This document shows, in pieces, positions 1 to 11,289 of a stretch of 64,000 nucleotides of DNA (positions within the stretch are counted from its first letter, which is position 1; each line of letters starts with the position of its first letter). Both the position numbers and the translations under genes were made by a program. Source of the stretch: Catonia carolina (lineage: Eukaryota > Arthropoda > Insecta > Hemiptera > Achilidae); the NCBI GenBank assembly GCA_035578175.1, contig JAQMRL010000007.1, positions 45,141,391 to 45,205,390 on the forward strand, given 5' to 3'. The notes beneath the pieces were generated by a model, which was not told the DNA's origin, made no database searches, and saw nothing but the letters and a program-made list of their open reading frames with translations.

Positions 1-126
1 TTCATACTACAGACGTATACAATTTCATGCTTTTAATTGTTCTGCTGTAGCCAGCAGTTCTTAGCTGCTTCATGTTGTCAACAACAGCTTAAAATAATAA
101 AACGATAACAGATCATCTCAAAAACT

Positions 127-491
127 TTAAGCTTCGTTATGGGGAAGAAAAATTTTAATGACCGATTGTAGGCCATGCTGATGCAGATGCCACATACTAG
201 AGATGTACATACCATCAGAAGAAGGAGTAGATGCATCTAACATAGGCTGTAGAATTCGTCTGCGAGCGTTTATAAACCAATTGTTCACCTGAAGAAGCGT
301 AAGGTTAGTTTGAGCTGCGATCTGTCTTTTTTCATCCTCTGTCGGGTAAGGATGAACTAAATGTTGGAAAAGCCATGACCGCATTATACTGGTCGCATGT
401 TTCGGTAGGACTCCTCTTTTCTGTTTTTTCCTGTTTCCAAATAAATCATCATCTTCATCGCCTGAACCACCACTCGTTGCCGACAGAGATC
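127..491 (-). CDS. Pknox: PREP/PKNOX homeobox gene, homeodomain exon (last in window)
   Basis: DNA-binding exon of a TALE homeodomain transcription factor that works in the nucleus with PBC-class (Pbx/Exd) partners. It starts after an AG acceptor at 493-492 and continues the frame of the 11024-11240 exon. It reads a Gly/Ser/acidic linker, a basic RKKQKR stretch, then the homeodomain from [19 protein letters not shown], the three-residue TALE loop PYP, and recognition helix [11 protein letters not shown] with Ile at homeodomain position 50. [19 protein letters not shown] and RRRILQPML are PREP/PKNOX-type; Meis/homothorax usually has RGIFPK, QDTGLT and RRRIVQPMI. The open frame runs to a stop at 127-129. 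However, GATG|GTATGT at 213/212 is a good donor just past the homeodomain, so bases 127-212 may be intron in the main transcript. Homeodomain identity is very secure; the C-terminus is not. Confidence 0.93.
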
Positions 492-1600
492 CTAAAACCC
501 AAACATAAACACATACAAGTGTGCAAACTAAAGAGGTACAGTAGGACCTTAGTTGTATTCAAATGTCACATCAAAAATGCCAAATGCTTATAGAACAATT
601 TATAGTGGCCTACAATATTGCAAAATACCAAAAATTAAAGACTTATCAACTGTCACCGTTCAGGGCTTCTAAACCAAAGGGTCTTTCACTAACATACCTC
701 ATTTTCATTATTACTCTGATGCCTTGTTGGCACGTAATGAAACATAAGATGATTTACCTGTTTTATACAAAGACCCAGTAAAGTTCAGCACAAATTCAGA
801 GACAGTGCACATGCAGATAGATCAATACTTTGTATGCAATAGTTTCAGTATTATAACACTTTATCACACAAAACACCTTTTACCACACATACACAAACAC
901 CACCTCCATCAGCATCAGTCAAACATAAAAGAAAAATTAAACAAGACACAAATTGTGTCGGAGACACAGCCCATAAATAAATATGAATCCTTCCAGGTGA
1001 GAATGCCAGCAGCTGTTAAATGTTATACAAAACCTTACATTAATACAAAAATGTAATTATACATAATCCACCTCCTTTTCTATTAAAATTTCCAAAAAAA
1101 TTAGAAACAATTTGTTATGACCATTAAATAGTTTTTGAAGCAATCTTCTTAGCAGTAAGGTACTACTTGTAAATGCACACAGTTTTCAATTTTACACTTC
1201 AAAGGGAGTCATTTTTAAGTCATGATAAGACACAAAAAAATCACATAAATAAAATAAAATTCTGATAAATCAAGACAAAAATAATGACCATGAAAACACA
1301 GAACAAAGCAAATTACATTCCTCTGGAGTTATTGTTATTTAAGGCATTCTGATTTAATAGATAGAACATATGAGCCAAGAAAGGCACTGTATAAGCTGGA
1401 ATAAAGCCAAATAATACGCTCCCATTTAATATTAAACTGTCTAATAGACTTAAAAAAAAAATGCAAGAACATTTTGTGTTGGATTTTGATGGAAAAGCTT
1501 TAGCAAGTGGGGTATGTATGTAATGGCGTGTAAATATAACAAAATGAGTCAGATTTAAGTTAGTTGGATTAACAAAAATGATTGCAACAGTATTTATAAA
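492..1600. other. PREP intron sequence, nothing recognised
   Basis: First part of the 10.5-kb intron between the homeodomain exon and the linker exon. AT-rich; short open frames on both strands have no recognisable motif or splice context. Confidence 0.6.
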
Positions 1601-2077
1601 AACTGGTGTGAAACACTCACACAACTTTCTCTTGCCAATGCAAATAATTTAAACAATATAACCTGACATTACTAATAAAACATTAGAAATAAACAAAAAA
1701 CTAACCTCAATAAACATAACCTAATTTTAATCATATATGAAACACGCAAAATGAAAATTATCTCAGTTTGCCTTAAAAATACGGAAAATCACTCTTTCAC
1801 GCTAAACTAGGCTCTGTAGAGAAAAATACTCTAAATATAAGTTGTAGATCTTTTAATTTCCTATAAATTTGATTATATACACTTTTGTCGTAAAATGTAT
1901 ACCAAGGCCGAAATCTTAAAAAAATCGATTTTTCACACGTTTTCGTGAGAAAAAAACAGAAAATCGCTTATTACCGCAAAACTAAGCATTATACAAAAAA
2001 ATGTTTGAAATAAAAGTTGTAGGGTTTTAAATTCTCTACAACTTTAATTGTATAAATTTTTGCGCTAAAAGCAGCTA
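1601..2077 (-). mobile_element. Helentron/HINE-like repeat, copy A (3' half only)
   Basis: Begins with the hairpin terminus (GTGTGA, AACAC, TCACAC) and the sub-terminal ACTTTCTCTTGCC block and runs about 470 bp. Similarity then stops near 2075, before the (CA)n half. Strand is given as the direction in which the element reads ACTTTCTC first and hairpin last. Confidence 0.8.
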
Positions 2078-2356
2078 GAATCATTGCCACACCTAAAATT
2101 TTTCTTTACATTATTTTTTATCACAAATTCTATTATTTACCAAAATCGATCAAAATAGCCTAAATATTTTTATTTTAAAATACCAAAAACAGTTAAGACC
2201 TAAATATAGGTCTCGTGGCAAAATAAATAAATAACAGAGGCCTAAATGGAGACCAATTCATTTGTTTATGGAAAATTTTGATTAATAACATAATAAAAAT
2301 AAATGAATGTAAAAACAATTGATACCGTCAAAATATTAAACATCAAATATAAAAAA
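2078..2356. other. Spacer between repeat copies with a perfect palindrome
   Basis: AT-rich spacer. It contains AGACCTAAATATAGGTCT (about 2198-2215), a perfect palindrome whose near-twin occurs at about 3579-3598 on the other side of copy B. No coding signal. Confidence 0.5.
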
Positions 2357-3342
2357 TCTGGTGTGAACACTCACACAACTTTCTCTTGTTAATGCAAATG
2401 ATTAACAATATAACCTAATTTTAGCAATAAAACATTACAAATAAACAAAATACTAACCTCAATAAACATAACCTTATTTTAATCGTGAGTGAAAGACGGA
2501 AAATGAAAATCGACCCGTTTGGCTTAAAAATATGGAAAATCACTCTTTCAATAGGTTCTGTAGAGAAAAATGCTCTAAATAAAAGTTGTAAATCTTTTAA
2601 TTTTCTATAAATTCGATTATATACACTTTTGTCATAAAATGCATACTAAGGCAGAAATCTTAAAAAATCGATTTTTCACACGTTTTCGTGAGAAAAAACA
2701 GAAAATCGCTAATTACCGCTAAATTAAGCTTTATACAAAAAAATGTTTGAAATAAATAAAAGTTGTAGAATTTTAAATTCTCTACATTTTTTAATACATC
2801 AATTTTTACGCTATAATTCATATTAAAGCCGTAATCTTTAAAAAACACTTTTTTTACATAAAAACAGCCTGACCCAAGAATTTCAGCAAACATGGCGCCT
2901 ACCCTATCTTGTAGAGAATAAAAAATTGAGTAAACCAGGCGATTTTAAAAAAAATTGTAGGACCAGTTTTTGAGGAAATCGCAAAAAAGTGAAAAATTAC
3001 ACGAATTAACTACTACTTCCGGTTGACCGATTTTGATGAAAATGTTTGTGTTGGGTCTAGTAAGTGTATGTAACTTAAGTTTCAAGTTTCAAGTCCGTAC
3101 GATTTTCCGTTCTTGAGATATTTTGTACACACACATGCACGCACACACACACGCACGCACACACACACACACACACACGCGCGCGCGCACACACACACAC
3201 ACACACAGACCAATTGCTAAAAACATGTTTTTTGGGGTTCAGGAGGTCTGAAAACGTATAGATCCGGTGAAAACTCGATTTCGAAAAATCGACATGAAAA
3301 CAATACTTTCCTTTCTATATATTCATATAGGCAAGAGAAAGT
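2357..3342 (-). mobile_element. Helentron/HINE-like repeat, copy B (full length)
   Basis: Full-length copy from the hairpin end at 2357 to the ACTTTCTC terminus at 3342. Its internal microsatellite (about 3122-3208) is the longest in the window, mixing CA repeats with CG repeats. It lies head to head with copy C 510 bp away, so the two form a large imperfect inverted repeat. Confidence 0.9.
3122..3208. repeat. (CA)n/(CG)n alternating purine-pyrimidine tract
   Basis: About 85 bases of almost perfect alternating pyrimidine-purine, including GCGCGCGCGC in the middle. It lies inside copy B at the position where all family members carry a shorter CA/GT tract. Such tracts are classic left-handed (Z) DNA formers and are length-unstable. 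Confidence 0.9.
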
Positions 3343-3853
3343 AAAAAATTCAACATTTGTGTTACACTAACGTAAAAACGTGGCATAATTTCTAAAATTT
3401 GAGCTTCAAAATGACACGATGAGTAGTTTGCGCGTAAATGTGAGATACGAAAATAAGCCTACGTTGATTAAAAGTGACCGCAACAATACATGTTATGAGA
3501 CATGAATTTAGGGCTTAGAGCAGTTAAAAGCTGTTTTAACAGTTACTTGCGTAGCAGTTAACTTTAAAAATGCGAGACCTAATTTTAGGTCTCATAGACA
3601 TCAACTTGTTACACAGCAAATAATACAAAGTGATACACTATACTGCATAATTAAATTTGCACAGCACAAAGAGTAATAAACACTATCAACCTAAAGCTAC
3701 GGCAAAATTTGCGAATCAGAATAAGAAAAAACTCATACCAACAGTCTTTCTATAATACAAGAAACACTGGCAAATAAACGTTTAAAACATTCCCTATGAT
3801 AGCAATAACATACACATCTTACTATCTCAACATATGACAGCCATATCATTTTT
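3343..3853. other. Spacer between inverted copies B and C
   Basis: About 510 bp of AT-rich sequence. Contains GAGACCTAATTTTAGGTCTC near 3579-3598, a 20-base palindrome related to the one at 2198. No gene. Confidence 0.5.
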
Positions 3854-4770
3854 ACTTTCTCTTGCCTATATGAATATATACGAAGGAAAGTATTGTTTTC
3901 ATTTCGATTTTTCGAAATCCAGGTTTCACCGGATCTATACATTTTCAGACCCCTTGAATCTAAAAAACATGTTTTTAGCGATTGGTCTGTGTGCGTGTGT
4001 GTCTGTGTGTATACAAAATATCTCAAGAACGGAACATCGTACGATCTTGAAACTTGAAACTTAAGTTACATACCACTACCGGACCCGACACGAACATTTT
4101 TATCGAAATCGGTCAACCAGAAGTAGTAGTTTATTCGTGTCATTTTTTACTTTTTTGCGATTTTCTCAGAAACTGGTCCTACAATTTTTTTAAAATCGCC
4201 TGGTTTATTCAATTTTTTATTCTCTACAAGATAGGGTAGGCGCCATGTTTGCTGAAATTCTTGCTCAGGCTGTTTTCACGTAAAAACATTGTTTTCTTAA
4301 GATTACGGCTTTAATATGCATTTTAGGGCAAAAATTTATATAATTAAAGTTGTAGAGAATTTAAAATCCTACAACTTTTATTTCAAACATTTTTTTTGTA
4401 TAACGCTTAGTTTAGCGGTAATTAGCAATTTTTTGTTTTTGCCCATGAAAACGTGTGAAAAATTGATTTGTGTAAGATTTCGGCCTTAGTATGCATTTAA
4501 TGACAAAAGTGTATATAATCAAATTTATAGAAAATTAAAAGATCTACAACTTTTATTTAGAGCATTTTTCTCTACAGAGCCTAGTTCAGCGTGATTTTCC
4601 ATATTTTTAAGGCAAACTGAGATTGATTTTCATTTTGCATCTTTCACTCATGATTAAACTAAGGTTATATTTTTTGAGGTTAGTTTTTTGTTTATTTCTA
4701 ATGTTAGGTTTATTGTTAATTATTTGCACTGGCAAGAGAAAGTTGTGTGAGTGTTTCACACCAGATTTTT
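3854..4770 (+). mobile_element. Helentron/HINE-like repeat, copy C (full length)
   Basis: A clear full-length example. It has terminal ACTTTCTCTTGCC at 3854, a small palindrome CCTATAT-GAAT-ATATAGG-like block directly after it, and a GT microsatellite at about 3990. About 700 bp of conserved body follow, then GGCAAGAGAAAGT near 4733-4745 and the terminal hairpin GTGTGA-GTGTT-TCACAC followed by CAGATTTTT. The inverse repeat is at the extreme terminus on one side but about 30 bp inside the other, which is the asymmetric arrangement of Helentrons. No transposase or Rep/helicase is encoded, so it is non-autonomous. Confidence 0.9.
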
Positions 4771-4820
4771 AATCATTAATTTCATAAACATTTAGTTACA
4801 AAAACTGTGGTATCCAGATG

Positions 4821-5984
4821 TACAGGGCGATTATAAATGAAATGTACACTTTTGATAAAAAATTTGAATTTGTATATGAGAAGACAGTAAACGATACAGG
4901 AAACGGTTTTAACTTCATGTTGGTATAAATACTGTTGACACAATAAGTTGTGTTTGATTAAGTCAGCCAAGATCACTAATCCAGTAGGGAAAGTTTTGGC
5001 GTACTTGAATAAGCCAAAACAGACTCAGTCATTGTCCTGCAGCAGTGATTTAATACAAAATTTTGTAAATCACCGCCGACAAGAAAATCAACCTAAGACC
5101 AGAATACACAGTTTTTAAACACAGGGTCTCTGTGTAAAATGATAAATGCTGGAAGACGTCCTGTTTCAGAACAAATTAATCGTATCTGTGAGGTATACCA
5201 GCATATCCCAGACAAATAAACTAGATCAGCAAATTCACATTTGTTCATTCCTCAGCCAAGTGTGTGGAAAATTCTGCAGAAATGGTTGAAAACTACACCT
5301 TATAAATTACTTTTAGTACAAAGTTTAAATGTCAATAATTAAGTCTTGCATGAAATTTTTTTTGGAAATGTAAAAACGTGAGAAAATAACGATGACTTTT
5401 TGTATTGCCTAGTTCTCATTGATGAATGTATGTTTCATATTAGTGGAAAAGTTAAAAGATGTAATGTAAGAATAAGGGGTACATAAAACCCACGGGAAAC
5501 TACTAGTTTGTTTTTTAATAAACAAACAATTACCAGAGTAGTCTATCAGGTCAAGTAAATGGCTAATGCCTCAAATTGAGTTAAATAGTGACAATTTCAT
5601 TCTTGTACAAGATGGAGCTCTGCTTTACTAACTCTTACAGTTCAGAAATTATCTGAATGAATGCTTTCCCAGATGACTGATTGGCCGCACTACTGAGGAA
5701 AACATGGAGTTTATGCACTGGCCACCATGGTGTCCAGACTTTGAACACCTTGTGACTGGTTTTTATGGGAGTATGTAAAAGATAAGTTTTTGTACTGCCC
5801 TGTCTGTTGAAGTGGATGATAAAACAACACAACAAAAATGCCATTGTTTTTGTACACATTGTACATTTTGTAAATAAAAATGTAAACAGATCTTCTATAC
5901 AATCAAGTAAGTAATTACTTCAACTCGTTAAAAATACATTTGTTATAAGCCATTAAAAATGTATAATTGTTTTATAATCTCTGC
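4821..5984 (+). pseudogene. Degenerate mariner-like transposon
   Basis: Between similar ends (TACAGGGCGATTATAAA at 4821 and the inverse TTTATAATCTCTGCA near 5970-5984) lies a decayed transposase. Fragments seen in shifting frames are INAGRRPVSEQINRICEVYQ (about 5140), KILQKWLKT, FLYCLVLIDECMFHISGKVK (about 5400, the first catalytic Asp region) and LVQDGAL (second Asp). Near 5725 WPPWCPDFEHLVTGFYG replaces the usual WPPRSPDLTPCDFFLWG. Many stops and frameshifts: it is dead. It belongs to the same broad family as the foldback at 43673. Confidence 0.72.
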
Positions 5985-6204
5985 ATTATTGGCCGTTTAT
6001 TGGGAAGAAAATGAGCGCATTGTAACAGAAACTGTTAATTTTGTATGACAACCAACCTATCACATTAACTGATTTACATTCAAAACTTTATCAAATATAA
6101 TAAATATTTCAAAGTAAATTATAGCCGAAACAATAAAGTGGTTTCCTCTCCTTGGAAATTAACGAAACTGATCCATTCCTACCAATTTACCAACTTTTCA
6201 ATAC

Positions 6205-6362
6205 AACTTTTTTGTTTTACGTCTAAATGTTGTGCACAGTAATGCTGACGGTAACTATTGATAGATGAAAATAAGGGATGCTGAAAAAATGCCACACCTA
6301 ATTGGGAATCAAACCCAGAAGCCAGTTTGCACCAACCACTAAACACGCAGGCCAGTTATACT
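6205..6362 (-). mobile_element. tRNA-derived SINE
   Basis: On the minus strand the head reads CTGGCCTGCGTGTTTAGTGG (A-box-like), then GGGTTTGATTCCC (B box). The tail AACATTTAGACGTAAAAC and a short A-run match the tails of the SINEs at 7273 and 16126. Diverged. Confidence 0.65.
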
Positions 6363-6769
6363 TGACATAGTGGCATGTAGAAATCAAACAACAGCTCATA
6401 TTGTTCATGATACAACTGCCAGACACACTTAATGGGATTCACTGACAAAAGATATGATAATGAAAATGCTACGAGATTGCTGGTTTGTAATCTAAAAGAA
6501 CAAGTCTCCCTAACTCACAATCACGACATCCTCCGTTCAAAAAACGTTCACTGTTCTCGCAAAAGATTTAATAGGGAATGATCTAGAAGAGCAGCAGACT
6601 GAATGACCGAATCTATTGTCATCACTGCTGTCGAATGATGCCGTAAACGGCTTATACACAACTGAAATGTTGTTTATAATTTTGTTGAGATCAGTTGAAA
6701 GGTCTGTGACAAAAGGGCTAAGAATAGTGGAGGAAATAGACACAAAATTATCCAATGTATGTCACAAAG

Positions 6770-7015
6770 AACCCACCAGGTTGGTCTAGCATTAAGTCGT
6801 CACCGGAGTCAGCTGATTTTCAAGAGACCACGGTTCTGTGGTTCAAACCCCAGTAAAGGTTGTTACTTTTATACAGATTTGAATATTAGACAGTGGTTAA
6901 AGGTGTACTTTCATAGTTAGAGTTCCATGAACCATACTTTCTCAGGGATGGTCAGCCTGAATCTATACACCTCACTTACATGTCATACATATCATCCTCG
7001 TTTCATTGGGTCAGG
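6770..7015 (+). mobile_element. Second tRNA-derived SINE, different type
   Basis: GGTTGGTCTAGCATTAAGTC (A-box-like, about 6779) and TGGTTCAAACCCC (B box, about 6839) are spaced like RNA polymerase III boxes. The body (GTTAGAGTTCCATGAACC, CTCAGGGATGGTCAGCC, GGGTCAGGGGAGTTGC) does not match the GGACGTTAAAC family. The 3' limit is uncertain. Confidence 0.55.
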
Positions 7016-7272
7016 GGAGTTGCTTATTGGATTACAAATAATGTCACAATCTCAGCCCATCTCATTTGGTTCATAATAGAATTGCTAACATTTTTCCTGA
7101 TAAAATTTATAACTAAAATGGTATTAACAATTAGAAATTTTAAACAGCCGAAATTTTGAAGATTTATAGTGACGCTTGACTTAGAGCTGTAATGTTTCCT
7201 GACAGATGAAACATCGTCCTTACAATTAGTCTGTCAACCATTAACAAATTTAAGGAATGATTCTGGATCAGT

Positions 7273-7435
7273 GACTAGCCTGTTGGTGTAGTGGCCAGCA
7301 CAAATGGTTTTAACGCCAAGAGTTCCAAATTCAATTCACAGTAAGGTTTGACATTTTTTCATCTCTATTATCACCTCAAGGCACTGCCTACACGCTTTGC
7401 AAAACAGTCGGACGTTAAACCAAAAAAAAAAAAAA
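7273..7435 (+). mobile_element. tRNA-derived SINE, GGACGTTAAAC-tail family
   Basis: A-box-like TGGTGTAGTGGCCAG at about 7284, B-box-like GAGTTCCAAATTC at about 7320, tail CAGTCGGACGTTAAACC followed by a run of 13-14 A ending at 7435. This is the best-preserved tail of the family in the window. Confidence 0.75.
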
Positions 7436-8049
7436 ACTGCCTACACGCACAACCCAAGGTTTATATAGGCATTATCACCCAAAATCAAATTATAACGAGC
7501 TTACCAGTAACAGTATTCATGTAACTGAGATCATGATCATCATTCAAAATAATTCATGGTAAACACGGTTAATAAACACAAGTATCGCGTCAGTTTTCTT
7601 ACTGACCATTTTGATTTGAGCGAGTCAAGTAAAAACATTAACGAATTAGTGTACAAACACTAATGCCATTTGTTGACACGATTCACAAATAGGGGATAGA
7701 CAATATTAACAATTGACAATATTTAAAGTGAGCCATCTCTCAGTTATTAAAATTAATGTTTGTTACGAGTAGAATGCTTGAATTATAATCAGAAGATTAT
7801 TCATTTTATTTAACCGATAAAAATTCCTATTCACAGTTATGTAGAAAACATGAGATCAATTATTTTTGTGTTTTAATGGACTGACATAATTGAGAATGCT
7901 TTAAAAAAGATTTTTAGTAAGCTCCCTCTCTACATTATCAGATCTGGTATTAACTTTATCACATAACTAATCGAAAGGATTGCCTTTGAGATGTGGTTTG
8001 ATCATTAAATACAATGATCCTTTCTTTCTGAATTCATATTCTTCTTCAT
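7436..8049. other. Intronic sequence, nothing recognised
   Basis: AT-rich PREP intron DNA with no recognised element. Confidence 0.5.
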
Positions 8050-8481
8050 TTTCTCAACCTGGTTGTTGATGGGCCTCTGTCTCTCCATAGCCCACCTTAT
8101 CACTTCCTTATGTTTTCTTACCTCTGCTACTTCACCCATATATTATAGTCTCAAGTATTCCCCTTTTGGCACAACCTTCCACCAGCCCTTCAAGAAAGGT
8201 GGTAAGCCAGGTCAAATATTGCAGCAGATGTCTAATCATACTGTTTTTATTCCTATTTTTGTTTTTAAGGGTTCTTCCTCCATCCACTCTTGTCAGTACA
8301 ATCTCATTATCTGCTCAGGGAAACTTAAACATTCTTCATCAACACCACATTTCAAAGGCTTCCAGTTTTTCCCTATTCACATTTCATAGAGTCCATGTCT
8401 TCAAGGTGTTGCTATACTCCAATTGAAACTTTTAACCAAATTCTTTCTTGTTCCCAAAGAAACACTTTTTGATGTTAACAG

Positions 8482-8530
8482 TTTTTCTTCTTAAAGAATG
8501 CTTTCTTGGATTGTGTTACATAGCTTTTTA
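8482..8530. repeat. 49-bp direct repeat, left of copy D
   Basis: Starts TTTTTCTTCTTAAAGAATGC and ends ACATAGCTTTTTA. Repeated with about five mismatches at 9456-9504, directly abutting the other end of copy D. Both copies encode the same LINE peptide (KSYVTQSKKAFFKKKN here, KSYVAQSKEALFKKKN there). Confidence 0.85.
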
Positions 8531-9455
8531 CTTTCTCTTGCCTATATGAATATGTAGGATGGACAGTATTGTTTTCATGTTGATTTTTTGAAATAAAGTT
8601 TTCACCTGATCTACATGTTTCAAGACCCCCTGAACCCAAAAATAAACATGTTATTAGCGATGGTCTGTGTGTGTGAGTGGGCATGTGTCTGAACAAGATA
8701 TCTCACAAACAGAACACCATACGAAGTTGAAACTTGAAACTTAAGTTAGGTACCACTAGAGGACCCCAGACTAACATTTTCATCAAAATTTGTCAACCAG
8801 AATAGTAGGTAGTTTATTCGTATCATTTTTCACTTGTTTGTGATTTTCTCAAAAACGGCTCCTACAATTTTTTTAAAAATCGCCTTATTTACTACATTTT
8901 TTATGTTTTGCAAGATAGGGTAGGCCCCATGTCTGCTGAAATTCTTGGGGAGGCTGTTCTCTCATAGAAAAAAATGGTTTTTTAATATGTGGCCTTAAAA
9001 TGTATTTTAGGGCAAAAGTGTATATAACTAAAATTGTAGACAATTTAAAAATCTAAAACTTTTAATTCAAACTTTTTTTTGTGAATGCACGCTTAGTTTA
9101 GCAGTGATAAGTAATTTTCTGTTTTTTATATAAAAATCTGTAAAAAAATGTTTTTTTAGGATTTCAACCTTAACATGCATTTCATGACAAAAGTGTAAAT
9201 CATCAAATTTACAGAGAATTAAAATATCTACACCTTTAATTTTGAGCATTTGTCTCTACAGAGCCTAGTTTAGCATGAAGAGTGATTTTCCATATTATTA
9301 AGCCAAACTAAGGTTAGTTTTAATTTTGCATCATTCACTCATGATTAAAATAAGGTTATGTTTTTGAGGTTAGTTTTTTGCTTATTTCTAATGTTCCGTT
9401 ATATTGTTCATTATTTGCATTGGCAAGAGAAAGTTGCGCGAGTGTTCACACCAGA
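8530..9455 (+). mobile_element. Helentron/HINE-like repeat, copy D (full length)
   Basis: Complete but diverged copy; its GT tract is short and the hairpin reads GCGCGAGTGTTCACACC. Inserted into the LINE remnant and flanked on both sides by the 49-bp duplication. Confidence 0.88.
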
Positions 9456-9504
9456 TTTTTCTTCTTGAATAATGCTTCCTTAGATTGTGCTACATAGCTT
9501 TTTA
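9456..9504. repeat. 49-bp direct repeat, right of copy D
   Basis: Partner of 8482-8530. It begins in the T-run at the element's hairpin terminus and ends in ACATAGCTTTTTA. Confidence 0.85.
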
Positions 9505-9790
9505 TGTTTCTTGCGCACCTGCCATCAGATGACTTAGAACTTTCTAGATATTTAAAAATAGCAAATTGTGCGAGTTTTTACCTTCAAGCCATATTTTAGC
9601 CTTCTGTTTGCCATCTATGGTGCAATTTATCTAAACACTGAAATCAATTTCCCCTTATTTACTCCTTTTATCCTACGCTTTTGATGAATATCTTCTTATT
9701 TTACCTTCTAACATTTTTATGATGTCTTTCATTGAATTTTCAATTTCAACAGCATAGCCAACAAATGGTACATGATGAAATATTTTTACT

Positions 9791-10400
9791 GTATCTCAAG
9801 AATGCAGAAAGCTGTGATTTGGCATAGTTATGAACTTTTAATACCTAGTCACATATTTAAAATAGACTATTGTTACTACTGTACTGCTTCTATGTGATAG
9901 GGCTTTGGCTACATGGAGGCAAGATAATTGTAAATAAATAAAAATAAAAATATTTAAAATATTAATTTACCACAAAACTTCACCAACTTTATCGTAGATA
10001 GATGAATACAAATCATGATATGTATGAAGCAAAATTCACTACTGATACTGTAAATTTAACTGAAATAAAATGCTCTTTATTACATAATTTTTTACAAAAC
10101 TTCTAATATTATGTAGATACCCATGAACAAATACCTATTAAATGAACCTACAGTTTCTGATGGAGTTTTTACAATAATTGGTTAATTTTTACCAAGGAAA
10201 GTGTCAGATAGAAAATGTTAAATACATAAGTTGAAGCATTTTTAGTGTTATTTAGAAGTTGTTATATGCAGTTTATGTGTACGTTACATGTTAATAACCC
10301 AAACAGAAATAGAGAAGTGGGTACCTTTATTTAAAATAATATTCTAAAACATATACAGACAATAAAATTTCTATAAGTGTCACTAAACAATTCTTAATCT
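9791..10400. other. Intronic sequence, nothing recognised
   Basis: AT-rich PREP intron DNA; no element recognised. Confidence 0.5.
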
Positions 10401-10990
10401 TGGGATTTTTATACCGATCAAATCTGTAGTAAAATAACATCCGAGGTATTTGCATTAAAACAAATTGCCAGATTAAATAATAAACAACAGTTAAAAGCAG
10501 CATATTATGATCTAATTCTGTATCGTATCTGGTGTGCTGTATTAGTGTGCACTAATTCTTTACAGAGTAATTTGGAAAGTGTTTCTAAAATTCAGCAAAA
10601 AGAAATTTGATGTATAGTGGGTGGAGACCATTATGTTAAGAGCTTTGGTAGCTTATAGTTCCTTCTTCATACATTTTTAAATTGACAATGTATGTACAGC
10701 AAAATACCTTTTAATAAAATTCAAATATCTACAATCACAATAAGAGAAACAGACTTGATCACCATGTTTCTAAACACAACACTAAATTTTTTGAACCAAA
10801 ACCTCCATACGAAGTAAGAAAATAAATTGGCTAATTCATATACAAGCGTTAAAAAGTTGCAGAATGAGTTATTACTCCACTATAATAATCGACAAAAATT
10901 ACCTCCATCTACCTGGGAACTGAACCTATCACTTTCAGAATTGATAAATGGATCATAAAATATCCATTTACAATATGCTTGTGAAAGTGA
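10400..10990 (+). pseudogene. LINE C-terminal remnant (VPSLYI family)
   Basis: The + strand reads DQICSKITSEVFALKQIARL (about 10415), then QLKAAYYDLILY, LESVSKIQQKEI and, near 10650, a block equivalent to KELxxLTVPSLYIF. These are the post-RT thumb blocks of Jockey/CR1-type LINEs. Stops and frameshifts throughout. Related fragments lie at 15360-17460 and 28490-28720. Confidence 0.65.
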
Positions 10991-11023
10991 ATATTACATG
11001 GTAGATGGTAAATAATCAATTAC

Positions 11024-11240
11024 CTTGCAAAAGAGAGATATCACTAGGAGGAGGACATGGATTAGCACCAATCTGCGACAATGGAGTACTCCCATGGACA
11101 ATACCAGGCGAAGATTGAGAGATACTGGTGCTGGTGTTGTCAGGAGGTGAGGAGACAGCGGGAGAATAATGTGGATGTGGAGGCATGTCAACCATCGTAG
11201 CCGTTAATAGTCCTCCTTCATACCCTGTTGGAGACACCAC
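11024..11240 (-). CDS. Pknox: PREP/PKNOX linker exon
   Basis: Exon of 217 nt bounded by acceptor AG at 11242-11241 and donor GT at 11023-11022. It encodes about 72 residues rich in Pro, Ser and Thr (VVSPTGYEGG at the start, HPHYSPAVSSPPDNTS in the middle, SDISLLQ at the end) with no stop. It enters in phase 0 and leaves one base that completes a Gly codon with the exon at 491. This is the low-complexity linker that separates the PBC-interaction domain from the homeodomain in PREP and Meis proteins. It is poorly conserved, so assignment rests on position, phase and composition. Confidence 0.8.
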
Positions 11241-11289
11241 CTGTGTTAATCAATAAAATCTCTTAATCTATTATAAGTGATTAACATTT

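Larger units (their letters stand above)
8050..9790 (-). pseudogene. LINE remnant interrupted by repeat copy D
   Basis: On the minus strand, 9790-9505 and 8525-8050 read as the end of the reverse transcriptase region and the C-terminus of a non-LTR retrotransposon. Fragments are MLEGKIRRYSS (about 9690), KSYVAQSKEALFKKKN (about 9500), LEAFEMWC (about 8350), MIRHLLQYLTWLTTFLEGLVEG-like (about 8220) and ENEEEYEFRKK (about 8040). These correspond to the KxxxxAKEAFxKKK, SETWTL, RLEAFEMWCWRRM and IGHVLRHxGLLxxVLEGRVEG blocks of insect LINEs. Many stops. The helitron-like copy D (8530-9455) sits in the middle. Confidence 0.68.

Noticed and set aside
8063..8426. 108-aa and 86-aa + strand frames
   Set aside because: They are antisense shadows of a minus-strand LINE remnant with recognisable C-terminal blocks.
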